A stretch of DNA of 64,000 nucleotides. Source: Diphasiastrum complanatum. Lineage: Eukaryota; Streptophyta; Lycopodiopsida; Lycopodiales; Lycopodiaceae. Shown piece after piece: positions 33,144 to 44,572 of the stretch (position 1 is the first letter of the stretch; each line of letters starts with the position of its first letter). The stretch is taken from contig CM055101.1 of NCBI GenBank assembly GCA_029204225.1, positions 39,831,961-39,895,960 on the forward strand, given 5' to 3'. A program made the position numbers and the translations under genes. Below the pieces are notes generated by a model. It was given only the letters and a program-made list of their open reading frames with translations. It was not told where the DNA came from and did not search any database.

Positions 33144-33701
33144 AAAATTTGAGTCAACTTGACTCAAGCACATGTAAAGCACTCAAAACATCCACAAATG
33201 ACTCAAATACAATTGGATTGCATGAAACTATGTGACTATGACCTCAAAAAATTGTCAAGATCTCAGATAAATAAGATTGGCAAGTTTTTTTCTTGAGTTT
33301 TTGGATCAAACAAGCTAGATGTTCTCTAAATTGATGTGTCCAACCAGGTTGGGTGCCCTACCCACATCACTTTGAAAGCCTATAGCTTCCTCAAGACACA
33401 TCCAATTGACATGAAATCAAATGCACTAAAAATTGCACTTCACTAGCTTTCCAAAAAGCTATCAAGCACTTGATTTGGATCTATATTGGAGAAACACCAA
33501 CCATTCAAATTTTGGTGATCTCACATGTGCCTGAGTAGTACAGTCCGTATAGTACCCAACATGGATCAATCCAATATTTTTTTGATCTATTTGACCCTAA
33601 AATCCCCTTGATATCCATAGAGATGCAACTACACTCTCTAGATCTTGATTTTGAGGCAAAATTTTCATTACTCTTGATGTATGCATCGATATCTTAGGTG
33701 G
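33144..33701 (-). mobile_element. 5' leader of a minus-strand copia element
   Basis: Minus strand, right after the primer site. It parallels the leader of copia E in order (a GGGTACTATACGGA phrase, a GTGAAATC-like phrase, a TAGGGTGCC phrase). No coding sequence is left; it ends where the gypsy LTR begins. Confidence 0.5.
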
Positions 33702-33713
33702 GATCTGATACCA
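33702..33713 (-). other. Primer-binding site, tRNA-Met type (one change)
   Basis: Minus strand TGGTATCAGATC, abutting the LTR end; canonical is TGGTATCAGAGC. Confidence 0.6.
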
Positions 33714-34373
33714 TGTTAAATTTCACACGTGTGGGACACTCCAAAAGTGTGATTGATCTCCTAAGATGTGGGTGATTGAAAATAGATCAAGCATACATTG
33801 AATTCCAAGATCTATCTCACAAACCTAAGGCAAGAGCACTATGTAACATGCATATATGATTCATAAAAGTATTTTCACACGTGTGGAGACATATTGATAA
33901 AAAAAGTAAGTACAAAATAGCCTTGCTCTCGAGTAGAGAGAGAATCCAAGCATCAATCCTCGGGTAGAGAGAGAAAGCCGAAATATCTCAAAATGTAGAA
34001 ACTCTCATTAACTCCAAAAAACTTACATAGAATTGATCTATCACTCATATAATTAGTAACTCGAGGTAGAGAGGATTGAAACATGATTGAACCCCTTCTT
34101 TTCCCCCTCCTAATTTGATTGGCTCAGTGACATATAGGTCCTCAAACTTGATTGGACCAATTTCGTGGATCTCTGATTGGTCACATGATCTCAATACAAC
34201 ACATAGGAAGGCGTCACTAGCCCTCTACCATCATGCCATGTGTCAAGTGCCTAACTAACTCTTGGATATGGCCTAATCATCATCTAGCATGTGTACTTGC
34301 TCGAGTTACCTCTAATGCCAAAATTGGCCTAATCACGTACTAACATGTGGATTTTGACATGAAAAAGTCAACA
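33714..34373 (-). repeat. Copia LTR, minus orientation, C/E type
   Basis: 660 bp. On the minus strand it begins TGTTGACTTTTTCATG at 34373 after TTAGGGAGTA (polypurine-like) and ends AAATTTAACA at 33714 before a primer site. It holds two CACACGTGTG palindromes (33724-33733 and 33876-33885), as do the other C/E-type LTRs here. Confidence 0.6.
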
Positions 34374-34996
34374 TACTCCCTAACTCAACATAGATAACTT
34401 TTACAAAATTTCACAACTTTTCTCAAAGGCTAGTGGTGCACCCTTCAAGATTTTTAGCTTTCTAGGTCTCTTGCCCATCATTATCCAAATTTGGGTGGTA
34501 TCCTTTGTCAACCCTATTTTTGTAGGTGGCCTTCATTTTTCTTGGCACCCCATTTGGCTTCTCCTTGATTCTTTCTGATAACATGCACATGTTGGCTTGT
34601 TCGTTAGATTTTTGCCCTGCTGATTTGCTTATTGCCCGAAACTTGCCCAAATTTTATCGTTAGAGTTTCCATGATTTTTCGATACTGCTACCATATATAT
34701 GGTCATGTTTTTGCACAAATTTTTTTCTTCGACAGTTCTTTTCCTCGAACCGACTTTTGTAACATTCATAATTAAGGCTCCCTCGACAAATCGGTTTCCT
34801 TGAAAAATATATGAGATAATCATATATTAGTAGAAATTGACTCAATAAATGGTGAAATCTTAGCACGACTATGTCGACTATTTTTCGTAACTAGCCAATT
34901 TTAAAAGCCATAAAATATGTGTATTGGCCATTTTTAAGGCCGCAAAATTTTCTCTAGCCACTTTTAGGGCAGAGGCTGGGACCCAAAGGACAAAAT
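34374..34996 (-). mobile_element. Probable 3' internal part of a copia element
   Basis: Lies on the polypurine side of the LTR. A 62-codon frame at 34462-34650 (basic, Lys/Asn-rich) has no recognised match. 34880-34996 is AT-rich with repeated GCCATTTTTAAGG- and GCCACTTTTAGGG-like phrases. Confidence 0.35.
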
Positions 34997-35812
34997 TGTT
35001 GGGGGTATTCCCAACAAAGTGTAAATAAATAAAATCATCCAGTAAAATGTTTTGCGAGGGCATGTCATCCTGCGTATATAAGCCCATGGCCCAATGAGCA
35101 CGCAAGTGAAGTTGTAAATAAAATAATAGACTTGAACCCTTTGTAATTAAAATAAAACTTGAGGCCCAAAGTCAATTCTAAACTTAGAGTTTGCTTTTTA
35201 GAGTTGGGTCCAATTTTGGACTCACATGAATCTTGTGATTTCCAATGTACTTTTTGTGGATCCTTGGATCAAGTTGGGTCCAAGATGAATGAGTAGGATC
35301 AATGTGAATATTAGCCAATAGGATTGAGGGACAAGGGCCTTCCCCGTTTTATAAAAAGACACCATTTGTACACTATTTTCATGCTTAATAGAGAGGAGGA
35401 GACTCTACCATTTTGAGAGCTCAAGCATCCTCATTTGCTAATCAATCTTGCTTATGCTATTGTTGTGATTGCTTGTTATTTTCATTTCCCATGCTTTTTG
35501 GTTATGCTACTTAAGGTTTTTCCATAAGCAATGACATTGAGCATTTGAGCTAACCTCCATCTCATCTCTCTCTCTTTCTCTCTTCTCTTCTCTCTTCCTC
35601 TCCTTTTCTATCCTTTTCCTTCACCCAAATCATGATGAATGTTTGTGTAGAGGAGTAGAGTTAAGGGAGAGTAGTGTAGTGGTGAATAGAGTTAGGGAGA
35701 AAGTAGGAAACTAACTAAATTTAGCATCTATGCATAGTTAGGTACCTATCCAGTGATCTAACCCTTGTTTACAGGCGGGAGGGCTATACTACGCAAGATC
35801 TTCGACCCTACA
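34997..35812 (+). repeat. Gypsy LTR copy 2 (5' LTR)
   Basis: 816 bp, TGTTGGGGGTATTCCC at the start and GACCCTACA at the end, followed one base later by a TGGCGCCG-type primer site. TATAAAAA at 35350, with a CCAAT motif about 45 bp before it. Close to copy 1 along nearly its full length. Confidence 0.8.
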
Positions 35813-35813
35813 G

Positions 35814-35831
35814 TGGCGCCGCTGCCGGGGA
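35814..35831 (+). other. Primer-binding site, gypsy type
   Basis: TGGCGCCGCTGCCGGGGA, one base from the TGGCGCCGTTGCCGGGGA site common in Tat/Athila-type plant gypsy elements. Confidence 0.8.
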
Positions 35832-36960
35832 TAGGTTTCCACTAACTAGTTTAGCTGCATTTTAGCTATTTTCTTGCTTTTTAGAGTAGTTTTAGATAGA
35901 TTTTTGGGTGCTTAGAGTTAGTTTTCTATATTTTTTTTGTGTTTGGACTGTTCACAGCTTGCGGAGGAGGTATGAGAGGGTAGAGGAGGCCTTGAAACCC
36001 AAACCAACCAACCAAAAAACCCAAAAAACACACCAATCTGCAATTTTGGAGGGAAAAAGAGCCTAAAATCTCATCAGATTTTTATATCTCCGAAACCAGT
36101 AAGAATTAACTCTTGTATGAGTGGCAGCAGCTCCAGGGTACTGTCCCAAACCTGCATAGAAGCCTGCGAGAGTTAGTTCCAAGCAAATTGTAAAAATCAG
36201 AGAACAATTATAAAAAAATTCAAAAAACCCTTGAAAAAGTCCAAAAAAATTTAAATCTTCATAAGAACTCTCGCAGAGCCCTCTGAAGTTCCATCTCAGT
36301 GACACCAGGACACTAAGAAGTTTGCGAGAATTAGTTTGATGTCTAAGTGCCTGTGCGAGAGTTTCCAGTGAAAAAAAGATGGGAAAGTACAAGTGAACCC
36401 TCGTAGACAGCAAAATTTCCAGTTCCAGTGGTCACGAACTCTTGTAGAGGATTCTGAAGTTCCATCTTAGTGAGACCAGGACACAGAAGAGCTTGCAAGA
36501 GTTAGTTTGATTCTAGTGAGCAGAAAATTGGGTTTAAGTGCTAAAAAATCACTAAAGAATGAAGATCCAGCAAATCCTTCCAGTAAGGACTCTCGCAGAC
36601 CCTCTCAATCGATTCAGAATGTCAATTTACATCAGTGATGAAGCTTGCAAGAGTTAGTTTTGAGATTTGGTGAAGATCAAGCCAAAAAAGTGGTTTTGAA
36701 CCCTCGCAGACAGTGAAATTTTCACTTTTTGCAAGAGTTAACTCTCGCAGAGAATTCTGTAGTGAGATCTGACCCATATCCAGCTATGGTGAGCCTTGCG
36801 AGAGTTACTTCCCAAATATCAGAGAGATATCAGGTTTTTAATCTACAAAAACAGCTAAAGAACGCTCGCACAGCCAACCCTCGCACAAGAGAACCCTCGC
36901 AAACCAGATCGGTGGAAACTACATCAGATCCAGCTACTGTCAAAATCTAAGGTCAATCAG
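35832..36960 (+). repeat. Leader with five 155-bp repeats bounded by inverted motifs
   Basis: Units begin near 36108, 36266, 36437, 36588 and 36740 (spacing about 150-170). Each opens with a variant of AACTCTCGCA and closes about 50-70 bases later with TGCGAGAGTT or a near match, which is its reverse complement. Arms seen: 36165-36174, 36266-36275 with 36323-36332, 36437-36446 with 36494-36503, 36588-36597 with 36646-36655, 36740-36749 with 36797-36806. At 36730-36749 two arms meet as a 20-bp palindrome with one mismatch. The sequence follows the primer site, so it is the transcript leader of this copy. Confidence 0.7.
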
Positions 36961-37748
36961 TGCAAGGAGTAAAAAGTTATCAAGGAAAATCCATCGTAAC
37001 GTGACAAGGTAACATGCAAGCCCACACACACTCATGCAAACCAACACGAATGATAAAACATCAAATACATGACCAAGGCCTGCCCATAAGTGATATATTG
37101 TCGTACCAACACCTGTCACCTATAGATCCGCTGCTACATCACTGGTCATCAAATCAAGTCCTCAATCATGGCCTACACCTGTAACCAAGATGCCCTCATG
37201 TCCAAGCATATCCAAATGACCAATAAGCCCTGAAAGCTGATCCCCATCCATTCCCCATGCTCCAAACACAAGAGTCCACCAAAGACTCAATGAATGAATG
37301 TACACAAACCTCACCATAGGCTATACCTGAGTAGCTCGCCCATCTCCTAGAGACACTGATGATGATTTGTCTCTCCTACATCTCATGCAGGCTCAACTTC
37401 CCATACTTGACGTTGCCAACTCTGATTTTACCAGTATATAGGCCTCCCACCAAGGAGCCTATCTCACCAACACATCCATCATGTCAAACTAAACCTAAGC
37501 AAATGCAAACTAGATCCACTATCATGATGAACAACTCACCCACGATCCATAGCATATCAGGTAGGATAGCTGCAGAACCCTATACCCTATACCATATGAT
37601 CACCAAATATTCATTACCCACTGATAACTCCCCAAGAATCTGTCCACCTGTAGTGCAACTAGATTCCAACTGGATCTAACCAAATCCTGCATCTTGCTTA
37701 CCAAATAATGATGGATAGAAACAACATGTGATGCCAAATGTAGACCAT
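36961..37748 (+). other. Remainder of gypsy leader, possible gag start
   Basis: C-rich, poor in G. A frame at 37359-37679 includes MQTRSTIMMNN and HSISGRIAAEP, faintly like a gag N terminus of this lineage (TRSG...GR), but it is cut by the copia E LTR. No other content. Confidence 0.3.
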
Positions 37749-38359
37749 GTCAAAATATTGAAAAATCTATCTAATGTTGTGAGTATGGGTCCTAAAAATG
37801 CCAAAGATGAATTGAGCTCTTTTGGCTTAGTAAAGACCCATCTTAGAATAAAATATTCAAGGTAGGTAGAAGTAGAAACTCGAGCTACCATAGAAATTGC
37901 CATTTGTACTTTACATGCCACATTTAATGCATGAAAAGACTATGTGGCACAATTAGACATAGTGAGGTGGCTTGGATAAGTCTAGATAGATTGAGAGGTG
38001 GATCCACAACTCCAATTCAACTCAAAGTAGGAGAAGAGTCCATGGATCTATATATATGTGATGTACTCTCATTGAGAAGTTGATGAAATTTGTGTGTAAT
38101 GCAAATTTGGAGACAAGCTCTTTGTGCGCTCTCTCTCTCCACGAGTTTTGTACTTGCTATTTTCTCTCTCTAGCCGAGTAGAGGCATTTATGATGCTTTG
38201 TCTTATGTTTTGTTGACAGATCTTGCTTGTAACACAATAATATTGCTTGTATGATCAGCTTTCCTATGATAACCAATGCTAGTCTGATCTTTATGGTGTT
38301 ATTGTGCTTAGGGGATAAAAAATACATGTGTAGGGCATCCCGCATGTGTGAATTCAGCA
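37749..38359 (+). repeat. 5' LTR of copia E (left end approximate)
   Basis: Ends GAATTCAGCA immediately before the primer site. Left end placed at TGTCAAAATATTGAAAAA by analogy with the C-element LTR start TGTTAAAATTGGAAAAAC. About 611 bp. Confidence 0.55.
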
Positions 38360-38371
38360 TGGTATCAGAGC
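38360..38371 (+). other. Primer-binding site of copia E
   Basis: Exact TGGTATCAGAGC right after the LTR. Confidence 0.85.
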
Positions 38372-39110
38372 CTACCTAAGTTTTACAAGCAAATATAATA
38401 AAAAAGTTTGCAAATCTGATCAGATTTCAAGCTAGAATTGTCTAGATTCTACCTTCTAGCTAGTTTGCAGTTTTCTTGTGATTCTGAGCTATAAACCACA
38501 TTGAATGGGCCAGATCAGGTACTATACGGAATTTTAGGTGCTGGCACGTGTGAAATCCACCCATTTTCAGATTGGTGGTGTCCTCTCACCTCAGGGATCA
38601 AGCAAATTAGCCCACTAGAAAGCTAGAAATGTGTAGAATCCGATGCAATTTGAATCATGATAGTTGGATAAGCCAATAAGAAGTTATAAGCTTTTGAAGA
38701 GTCATAGGTAGGGTGCCTAGACCTGTGGCAAATCATGTGTACATGTCATCTATTGCTTGAATGATCACAAAAATCATCCAGAAGCTACACAATCTCATCT
38801 ATATGTGATTTAGACAAAACTTACAGGTTCTAGGCAAATTGTTTCATACAAATAGATTGTATTTGAGTCAATTTGACATTTTTGGAATATTTCACACGTG
38901 TGAAATTCAGAGAACCATAACGTTTGCCATACTTCATCTTTTTTGATGATTCAAATCTTGTTTTAGAGATATTGTCAAGCTAGTGAGATCTATCTCACAG
39001 TTTTTTTTGCTAAGTCTTACATAAGATTTGGTTTCGTACCCTTGATTGGTTCCTATAGTGAGAAGAAAAGCAATTCTTTCATCCATCTTTTTTTATTTCC
39101 ATCATTCTTT
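38372..39110 (+). other. Leader of copia E
   Basis: Noncoding. Holds a 16-bp perfect palindrome TTTCACACGTGTGAAA at 38890-38905 and a GGCACGTGTGAAAT phrase near 38541. Confidence 0.6.
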
Positions 39111-40290
39111 ATGACTTCAATGGGTGTCTTTTTATTAGAAGCCAGTGAAAGATTGTCAACCTCCAATTACTCAATTTGGAAGGTTAGAATGGAATCTGTC
39201 TTAATACTACAAGATGTGATGGATATTGTACTTGGCATTGAAGAAGAACACAAATTCCTCAAGAAATTCCAAAGTACAAAAAGAGAGCCAAGATGGCTCT
39301 GCATTATATTAAGATGAATGTCTCAAATGACATCTTAAGAGAAATTGGTGCTTGTACTAATGCCAAAGATGCTTGGGATACTCTCAAGTCTATCTATGAG
39401 GCAAAAAATACTTATAGACTTCTAACACTAAGAAACCAAATTTTTCAAAGTGTATAGAGGAGTGATGAATGTGCTTCAGCTTATGTAATGAGAGTTAAAG
39501 ACCTCCATAGAGAATTGTCATGCATAGGAGACTCCATCAACCAAAATGAACTTGTTCAAGTCATACTTAATGGGTTAAAGGAGGAATATGACAACCTTGT
39601 TTAGAGTTATGCCATTAAGGAGGAGCTACCAAGTTTGGAAGCACTCCAAAGTGTGCTCATTTCTGAAGAATCAAGACAAGAGTATAAACTCTTGAAAATG
39701 GAGACACTGTCTCTCAACATTGATGATAAAGCTCTCTTTACCAAAGACAAGCACAAGACAAGAAGTAAGAATCAACACCAATTCTCTTCAAGCAAGAACA
39801 ATCTTATTTCCAAGGAGGAAGGAGATGAGGATGAGTCCTCTCAAGCTTCCACATCCAAGAAGAAGAAGAAAAACATCGAGTGTTTCTTTCGCGGCAAGAA
39901 GGGGCATTATGCCACCAATTGCTTCAAGAAGAAGAGTCAATTCAAGCAAGCCACCATTTCTAATGAAGAGAAGGAAGATGCTCATGCAAGGGATGGAGAT
40001 GGATCTCTTATGGTCTCAAGTTTTTCTACATCACCTTTTAAGAAGGATGGTTCGTGGTATATTGGCAGTGGAGCTTCCTCACATATGTGTAGCTCCAAGT
40101 ATTTTTTTTCATCCATGTCACCTTATGAAGGAGCCAAGAATTCCATCAATGTGCTATTGAAGGCATAGGGACCATTCCCTTAAAGCTTTCTTCATCAAAA
40201 TTTCTTTCTCTGTCTAATGTACTTTTTGTTCCCAAGTTAACAAAAAATCTTATTAGTGTTGGGCAATTGTTTGATAGTGGACTAGATGTG
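39111..40290 (+). pseudogene. Copia E gag and protease
   Basis: Begins MTSMGVFLLEASERLSTSNY at 39111. A frameshift occurs near 39260; stops follow in the positions IFQSV* and NLV*SYAI. The zinc knuckle reads CFFRGKKGHYATNC: the second Cys is Arg (CGC at 39890-39892), while element C keeps CFFCGKKGHYASNC. The protease loop reads WYIGSGASSHM, with Gly (GGC at 40064-40066) for the catalytic Asp that element C keeps. A last shift near 40160 leads to GTIPLKLSSSKFLSLSNVLF, the protease C terminus. Neither protein could work. Confidence 0.75.
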
Positions 40291-40319
40291 AATTTCAATG
40301 TTGATACATGTACAATCAA

Positions 40320-41359
40320 GAAGCATGATGAAATCCTTGCATTTGTCTAGATATGGTGGAATCTACAAGCTTGATCCCAAAGAGTATGCTAACTCTTGTG
40401 ATAGTGCTTTTGCTACTCATATGTCTTTGGAGGAACTATGGCATAGAAGGTTGGGACATCCTAACTATAATTCTATGGTGTCCATGGTCAAGAAAGCCAA
40501 AGCTATTGGGTTGCCTAATCTTATCTCCAAGAATTTCAAGCCATGTGAGGCTTGTGCCATATCTAAGGCTCATAAGAAGCCTTTTTCAAAGTCATCTATC
40601 AAGACTACACATCAATTGGAGCTCATACACTCGGATGTGCACTTCTCATCTTCAAAGAGCAAGGGTGGTGCTACTTGCTTTGTAAATTTCATTGATGATT
40701 TCACTAGATTTACTTGGGTATATCTTCTAGCTTCAAAATCTATGGTGTTTGACTATTTCCTAAAGTTCAAAGCTCTAGTTGAAAAGCAATTTTCTTACAA
40801 AATCAAGATTCTTAGAAGTGATGGAGGTGGTGAGTACACTTTCAATAAATTTCATGATTATTGTGAGTTTGAAGGCATTAAAAGGGAGTTTTCTTGTGCA
40901 TATACACCATCTCAAAATGGGGTGGCTGAAAGAAAGAATAGAACACTGTGTGAATGTGCCAAAACCATCAGAATTGAGGCATCTTTGCCAAAAGACTTTT
41001 GGGGTGAGGCTATCAATTGTTCAAACTATCTTTGCAATAGACTCCCTCATGTTGCACTTGGAGGAAAGTCACCATATGAAGCACTCTATCTGAAGAAACC
41101 TAAGGTTGAACACCTTAGAGTATTTGGATGCATATGCTTTGTCCATATTCCCTTGGAAACAAGAAAGAAGGATGATCCTTGTGCAAGCAAAGGAGTAATG
41201 GTTGGATATTCATCCAACAAGAAAGCCTATCGAATCTACATGCTCTCTATCTCTAAACTAATTGGTAGTAGAGATGTAGTTTTTCATGAAGAAGAAAAGT
41301 CCAATCTTGGAGGGGCTGAGATCAAGCAACCTCAAAATCTATCACCTATTGTTATTTAA
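40320..41359 (+). CDS. Copia E integrase, apparently complete core
   Basis: A continuous frame. GAG-pre-integrase zinc motif: LWHRRLGHPN with both His, then CEAC. Catalytic residues: Asp in LIHSDVHF, Asp in LRSDGGGEY, Glu in NGVAERKNRTL. Then DFWGEAINCSNYLCNRLPH, KSPYEALYLKKPKVEHLRVFGC and VGYSSNKKAYRIY, the standard copia C-terminal order. A TAA at 41357 ends it; the frame reopens directly after. Upstream protease and gag are broken, so in life it would depend on another copy. Confidence 0.75.
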
Positions 41360-41371
41360 GACAATCAACAT

Positions 41372-42350
41372 ATGGAGGATTCAAGATTTGAAGATGGAAG
41401 TCCTCGGATTTTCACTCCTGGAAGATTCATGAGGGAGAGATCCGAGCCCAAGAGGCTCACTTATGATGACAAAGGAAAACAAGTGGATCTTGATTCCACT
41501 TATGCTTATTTTGTTTCTCATGAGGAGGCCCAAGATGTTCAAGACGCCCTCAATACCAAGGAGTGGTATGAGGCCATGAAGATTGAATATGATGCCTTGA
41601 TCCAACCACACATGGGAGCTAGTGGATCCACCACCTTACATGCATATCATTGGATGCAAATGGGTGTTCAAAATCAAGTACAATCATGATGGCTCCATCA
41701 ACAAGTACAAGACAAGATTATGTGCTAAAGGCTTTGCACAAATATATGGCCTTGACTATGAAGAAACCTTTGCTCCTGTAGCAAAGATGGTGACAATAAG
41801 AATCATAATCTCTCTTGCCTTATTTTTTAAGTGGAAACTGTTTCAACTTGATATCTCCAACGCTTTTTTGAATGGCTATCTTGAGGAGGAGATATACATG
41901 GAACAACCTCAAAGATTTATCAAAGATAAATCTAAGGTGTGTTTGCTATTTAGAAGTCTTTATGGCTTAAAGCAAGCACCTAGATCATGGTATCCAAGAC
42001 TCAACAACTTTCTACTTTCATTAGGATTTGTGCTAAGTGACTATGATCCTTCTATGTACTTAAAGTTTGATGGTAGTAATATTGTCATTCTCCTAATCTA
42101 TGTAGATGACAATATTCTTAGTGGAAGTTGTTCGATGCTAGTTCAAGAAACCAAAGATGCATTAGGAAAAGAATTTAAAATGCAAGATCTAGGAGAGATC
42201 CATTGCATTTTGGGCCTTGAGATTGATTTTCATGAAGAGTATGCTTTTATTTGTCAATCTAGATATGTCTTTTCTATGTTGAGAACAACATGTAAAAGAT
42301 CCTAAGGTGATGAAAGATCCTTCGAGGACATTACACTTTATAGGAGTCTA
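41372..42350 (+). pseudogene. Copia E linker and reverse transcriptase
   Basis: 41372-41600 is the integrase-RT linker with SHEEAQDVQDALNTKEWYEAM. A frameshift near 41620 leads to RT: GCKWVFKIKYNHDGSINKYK, LCAKGFAQIYGLDYEETFAP, QLDISNAFLNG, LYGLKQAPRSW, LLIYVDD (catalytic, intact) and DLGEIHCILGLEI. It ends at a stop at 42305, with a few more matching codons in another frame to about 42350, where the minus-strand gypsy begins. Confidence 0.75.
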
Positions 42351-43345
42351 GCTAGCTTCAGGGTCAAGTTCCCACCATCCACTAAATCCAAATTCAGTCT
42401 CTCACACAAGTTAGCATTCATAACATTTACTGCAGCTCCAGCATCAACTATGACATCAACAATCAACAACCCATCAACAATAGCATCGACTTTGGGACAA
42501 CTATTTTCTAATCCATTGCTTGATACTTGATCTACTTCAACCACAGTAGGCTTATGGCCATCAAGCAATCGAATTCTTAACACCTCCCTAAGCTCTCGCT
42601 TTACTGCTGGGGATTTTTGCAGCAACTGGAGTAAGTTGATATCTACTTTCGTCTTATGAAAATGGTCCAATAACTTGAATGGTTCATAAGACTCTAATGT
42701 CACTCTCCTTCTCTAGCTCTTTTTTTCAGACCTAATGGGGACATCCAGACGCTTCTTAGTGGTATTCGCCGAATCATTAATAACGTCTTTCACAGCTTGG
42801 TTCTCTATCACGGGCTCATCAGCTACAGTTGGTAATCTATCATCGAGAACATGCTTTCCTTTATTCAGAGCAGTTGCCTTTTGCGCTCTAGTCATCACTA
42901 AACATTCAGGTTGCGCCTGTTCAGGTACAGCATCAATTAGGCACATAGGTCGTCCCTCATCGGAGTCACCACGCTGGAGAATTCGAATTGGTTCAGTAGA
43001 GTCCTTCGAAGGTCCAGCAACTCTATGGTTTTCATGGCCAGGTTGATTGGCTTGTTCATTTGAAGATTTAACTTTCATGTAACAATAACCATCAGTATGG
43101 CCTTTCTTTCCACAAATAGTCCATTTAAGGTTGGTGCAATCTCTTATTAGATGATCGCCCTTACAAATTCGATAAGATAATTATTTTGGTTGATCAGGTC
43201 GTCTCTCACCGATCAAATTTTGTTGCCTCTTGAGGAAATTGACATCAAGGTCTAGGGACTTTATATTTTCAGACATTACATCCATGTAATTCTTTATCAT
43301 ATCGTAAGGATTTGACGAAGATGATTCATATCCTCCCATCACATT
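42351..43345 (-). pseudogene. Gypsy J zinc knuckles and protease
   Basis: After the TAA at 43346-43348, the frame reads a coiled stretch, TAA at 43181-43183, then RICKGDHLIRDC and ICGKKGHTDGYC, two knuckles of which the first has lost its first Cys. A charged region leads to TAG at 42713-42715, then DINLLQLLQKSPAVKRELREVLRI and the protease loop VIVDAGAAVNVM. Most retropepsins have D-S/T-G; here it is D-A-G. The protein is cut right after NLTLKL. Confidence 0.6.
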
Positions 43346-43348
43346 TTA

Positions 43349-44464
43349 ATCAGGTACTGCAACAACAGATTTACCTACACTTGCGTTTTGGACTTCAACT
43401 TTTTGATTGCTAATAATTGGCTGAAATAACTCTGCATTTCTAACAAAAGGAGAATGTGATACAGTTGCTTGAGTTGCGGCAGCATAAGGTACAGCTTGAG
43501 GATATCCATTCTTCCTTCCAGGGCCTGGTTGTTGTCCACCCCATGAATATGACCTAGAGGCATTGGCTAATGCCACCACCTCTTGGGTCGATATCATAGA
43601 ATTTTCAATTTCTAACGCCCTAGTGATTGCTTCTTCAATAGTTTTTGGAGCTGATTTTCTCACATCTACTTGAATAGCGTACTTCAATCCTTTTAAGTAA
43701 AGTGATAGAATCCAGTCTTTAGGAGGGGCATTGGTTCCAAATTGTCTCACCAATTCCTTAGTCCTCCAATTGTATTGAGACACTGTCTCCCACTCTTCCT
43801 GTCTACAACCCGCAAGAGCATAGATCAGATGGTCTCTAGATTTCGATACTTGAAATTCTCCTAGGAATTCAGTAATGAAGGCTTCCATACTCAGTATGGA
43901 GTATGGTTCCAAACGATAATACCAATCACTAGCTCCCCCAAACAATGTCCCACTAAATAACAACATTTGGTGATCTTCGTATGTTATCCAGTTAATCCAA
44001 CAGGACCGATAAAAGTCATTTACATATTTCTTGGGATATTCCTGTGAGGTAGCCCAATAAGAAGGCATAGCTTGGGTTAACGATTCAGGTTTGGTCACAT
44101 TCGGACCAATGAGTATGGCCTGAGCACCTCTTACAACTTGGTCCGCCATTTGGTTTGGATTCAAATTCTCCTCACTATTTTCAAGAAAATCTTCCTTGGA
44201 ATCAGGACCAATGTCTATAGTCTTGGTTGATAAATCATGAATTTCTTCCAAAGGTAATTCTACCCCGGTATTTTCAGGGTCTCTAAATGTACTACTTATG
44301 TCTGCCAACCTAGGTTCTAGGGGAAGGGATGTAGAAGTTTGTCCTAATCTCTCTAGGATAGTACGACTTCTTGTGCGATATGCAATGCCCTCACCAAGAC
44401 CAGGGGTTTTCTGTTTCTCAATCAATGACTTTAAGTTTGAACTGAGTGAATCTTCATCAAACAT
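43349..44464 (-). CDS. Gypsy J gag, capsid region
   Basis: 372 codons from ATG at 44464 (MFDEDSLSSNLKSL). Features: YRTRSRTILERLG near the start; an acidic middle; the retrotransposon gag core (YVNDFYRSCWINWITYEDHQ, FGGASDWYYRLEPYS, FITEFLGEFQVS, ETVSQYNWRTKELVRQFG); then the ALEIENSM helix and a Tyr/Pro/Gln-rich tail. It would form the virus-like particle shell. The stop comes before the zinc knuckles, so as read it lacks RNA binding. Confidence 0.65.
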
Positions 44465-44552
44465 CCAACAATAGGATTTGGGAACTAATCATTCAGACAC
44501 CTCACTGTACCTCCAAGTACAATAGAGCCAAAAATCGGAAGGAACTCATGCT

Positions 44553-44572
44553 CCTCCCGGCAGATGCACCAA
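44553..44572 (-). other. Probable primer-binding site of gypsy J
   Basis: Minus strand TTGGTGCATCTGCCGGGAGG, right after CATCA. Its layout (TTGG...GCCGGG) matches gypsy primer sites of this class. Confidence 0.5.

Larger units (their letters stand above)
37749..42350 (+). mobile_element. Copia element E, defective, 3' end missing
   Basis: LTR, primer site, leader, gag, protease, integrase and most of RT in the copia order. It stops near 42350 inside the ITLYRSL segment after RT, so RNase H and the 3' LTR are absent. The proteins are close relatives of element C on the other strand at 52-57 kb (same gag opening LLEASERL, TSNYSIWK). Confidence 0.8.
42351..44572 (-). mobile_element. Gypsy element J fragment (gag-protease with primer site)
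   Basis: Minus strand: LTR remnant, primer site, gag, knuckles and protease in correct order, ending at the copia E junction inside the protease. One reading frame covers 44464 to about 42350 with only three stops (43346-43348, 43181-43183, 42713-42715), so it is fairly young. Tat/Athila-like by gag and protease style. Confidence 0.65.

Noticed and set aside
36063..36413. Minus-strand 116-codon frame in the gypsy leader
   Set aside because: Lies across the repeat units and changes with them; no protein family resemblance.
36100..36960. CRISPR-like array
   Set aside because: Units are about 155 bp and diverged throughout, with no constant short repeat and unique spacers, and the context is a plant retrotransposon leader.
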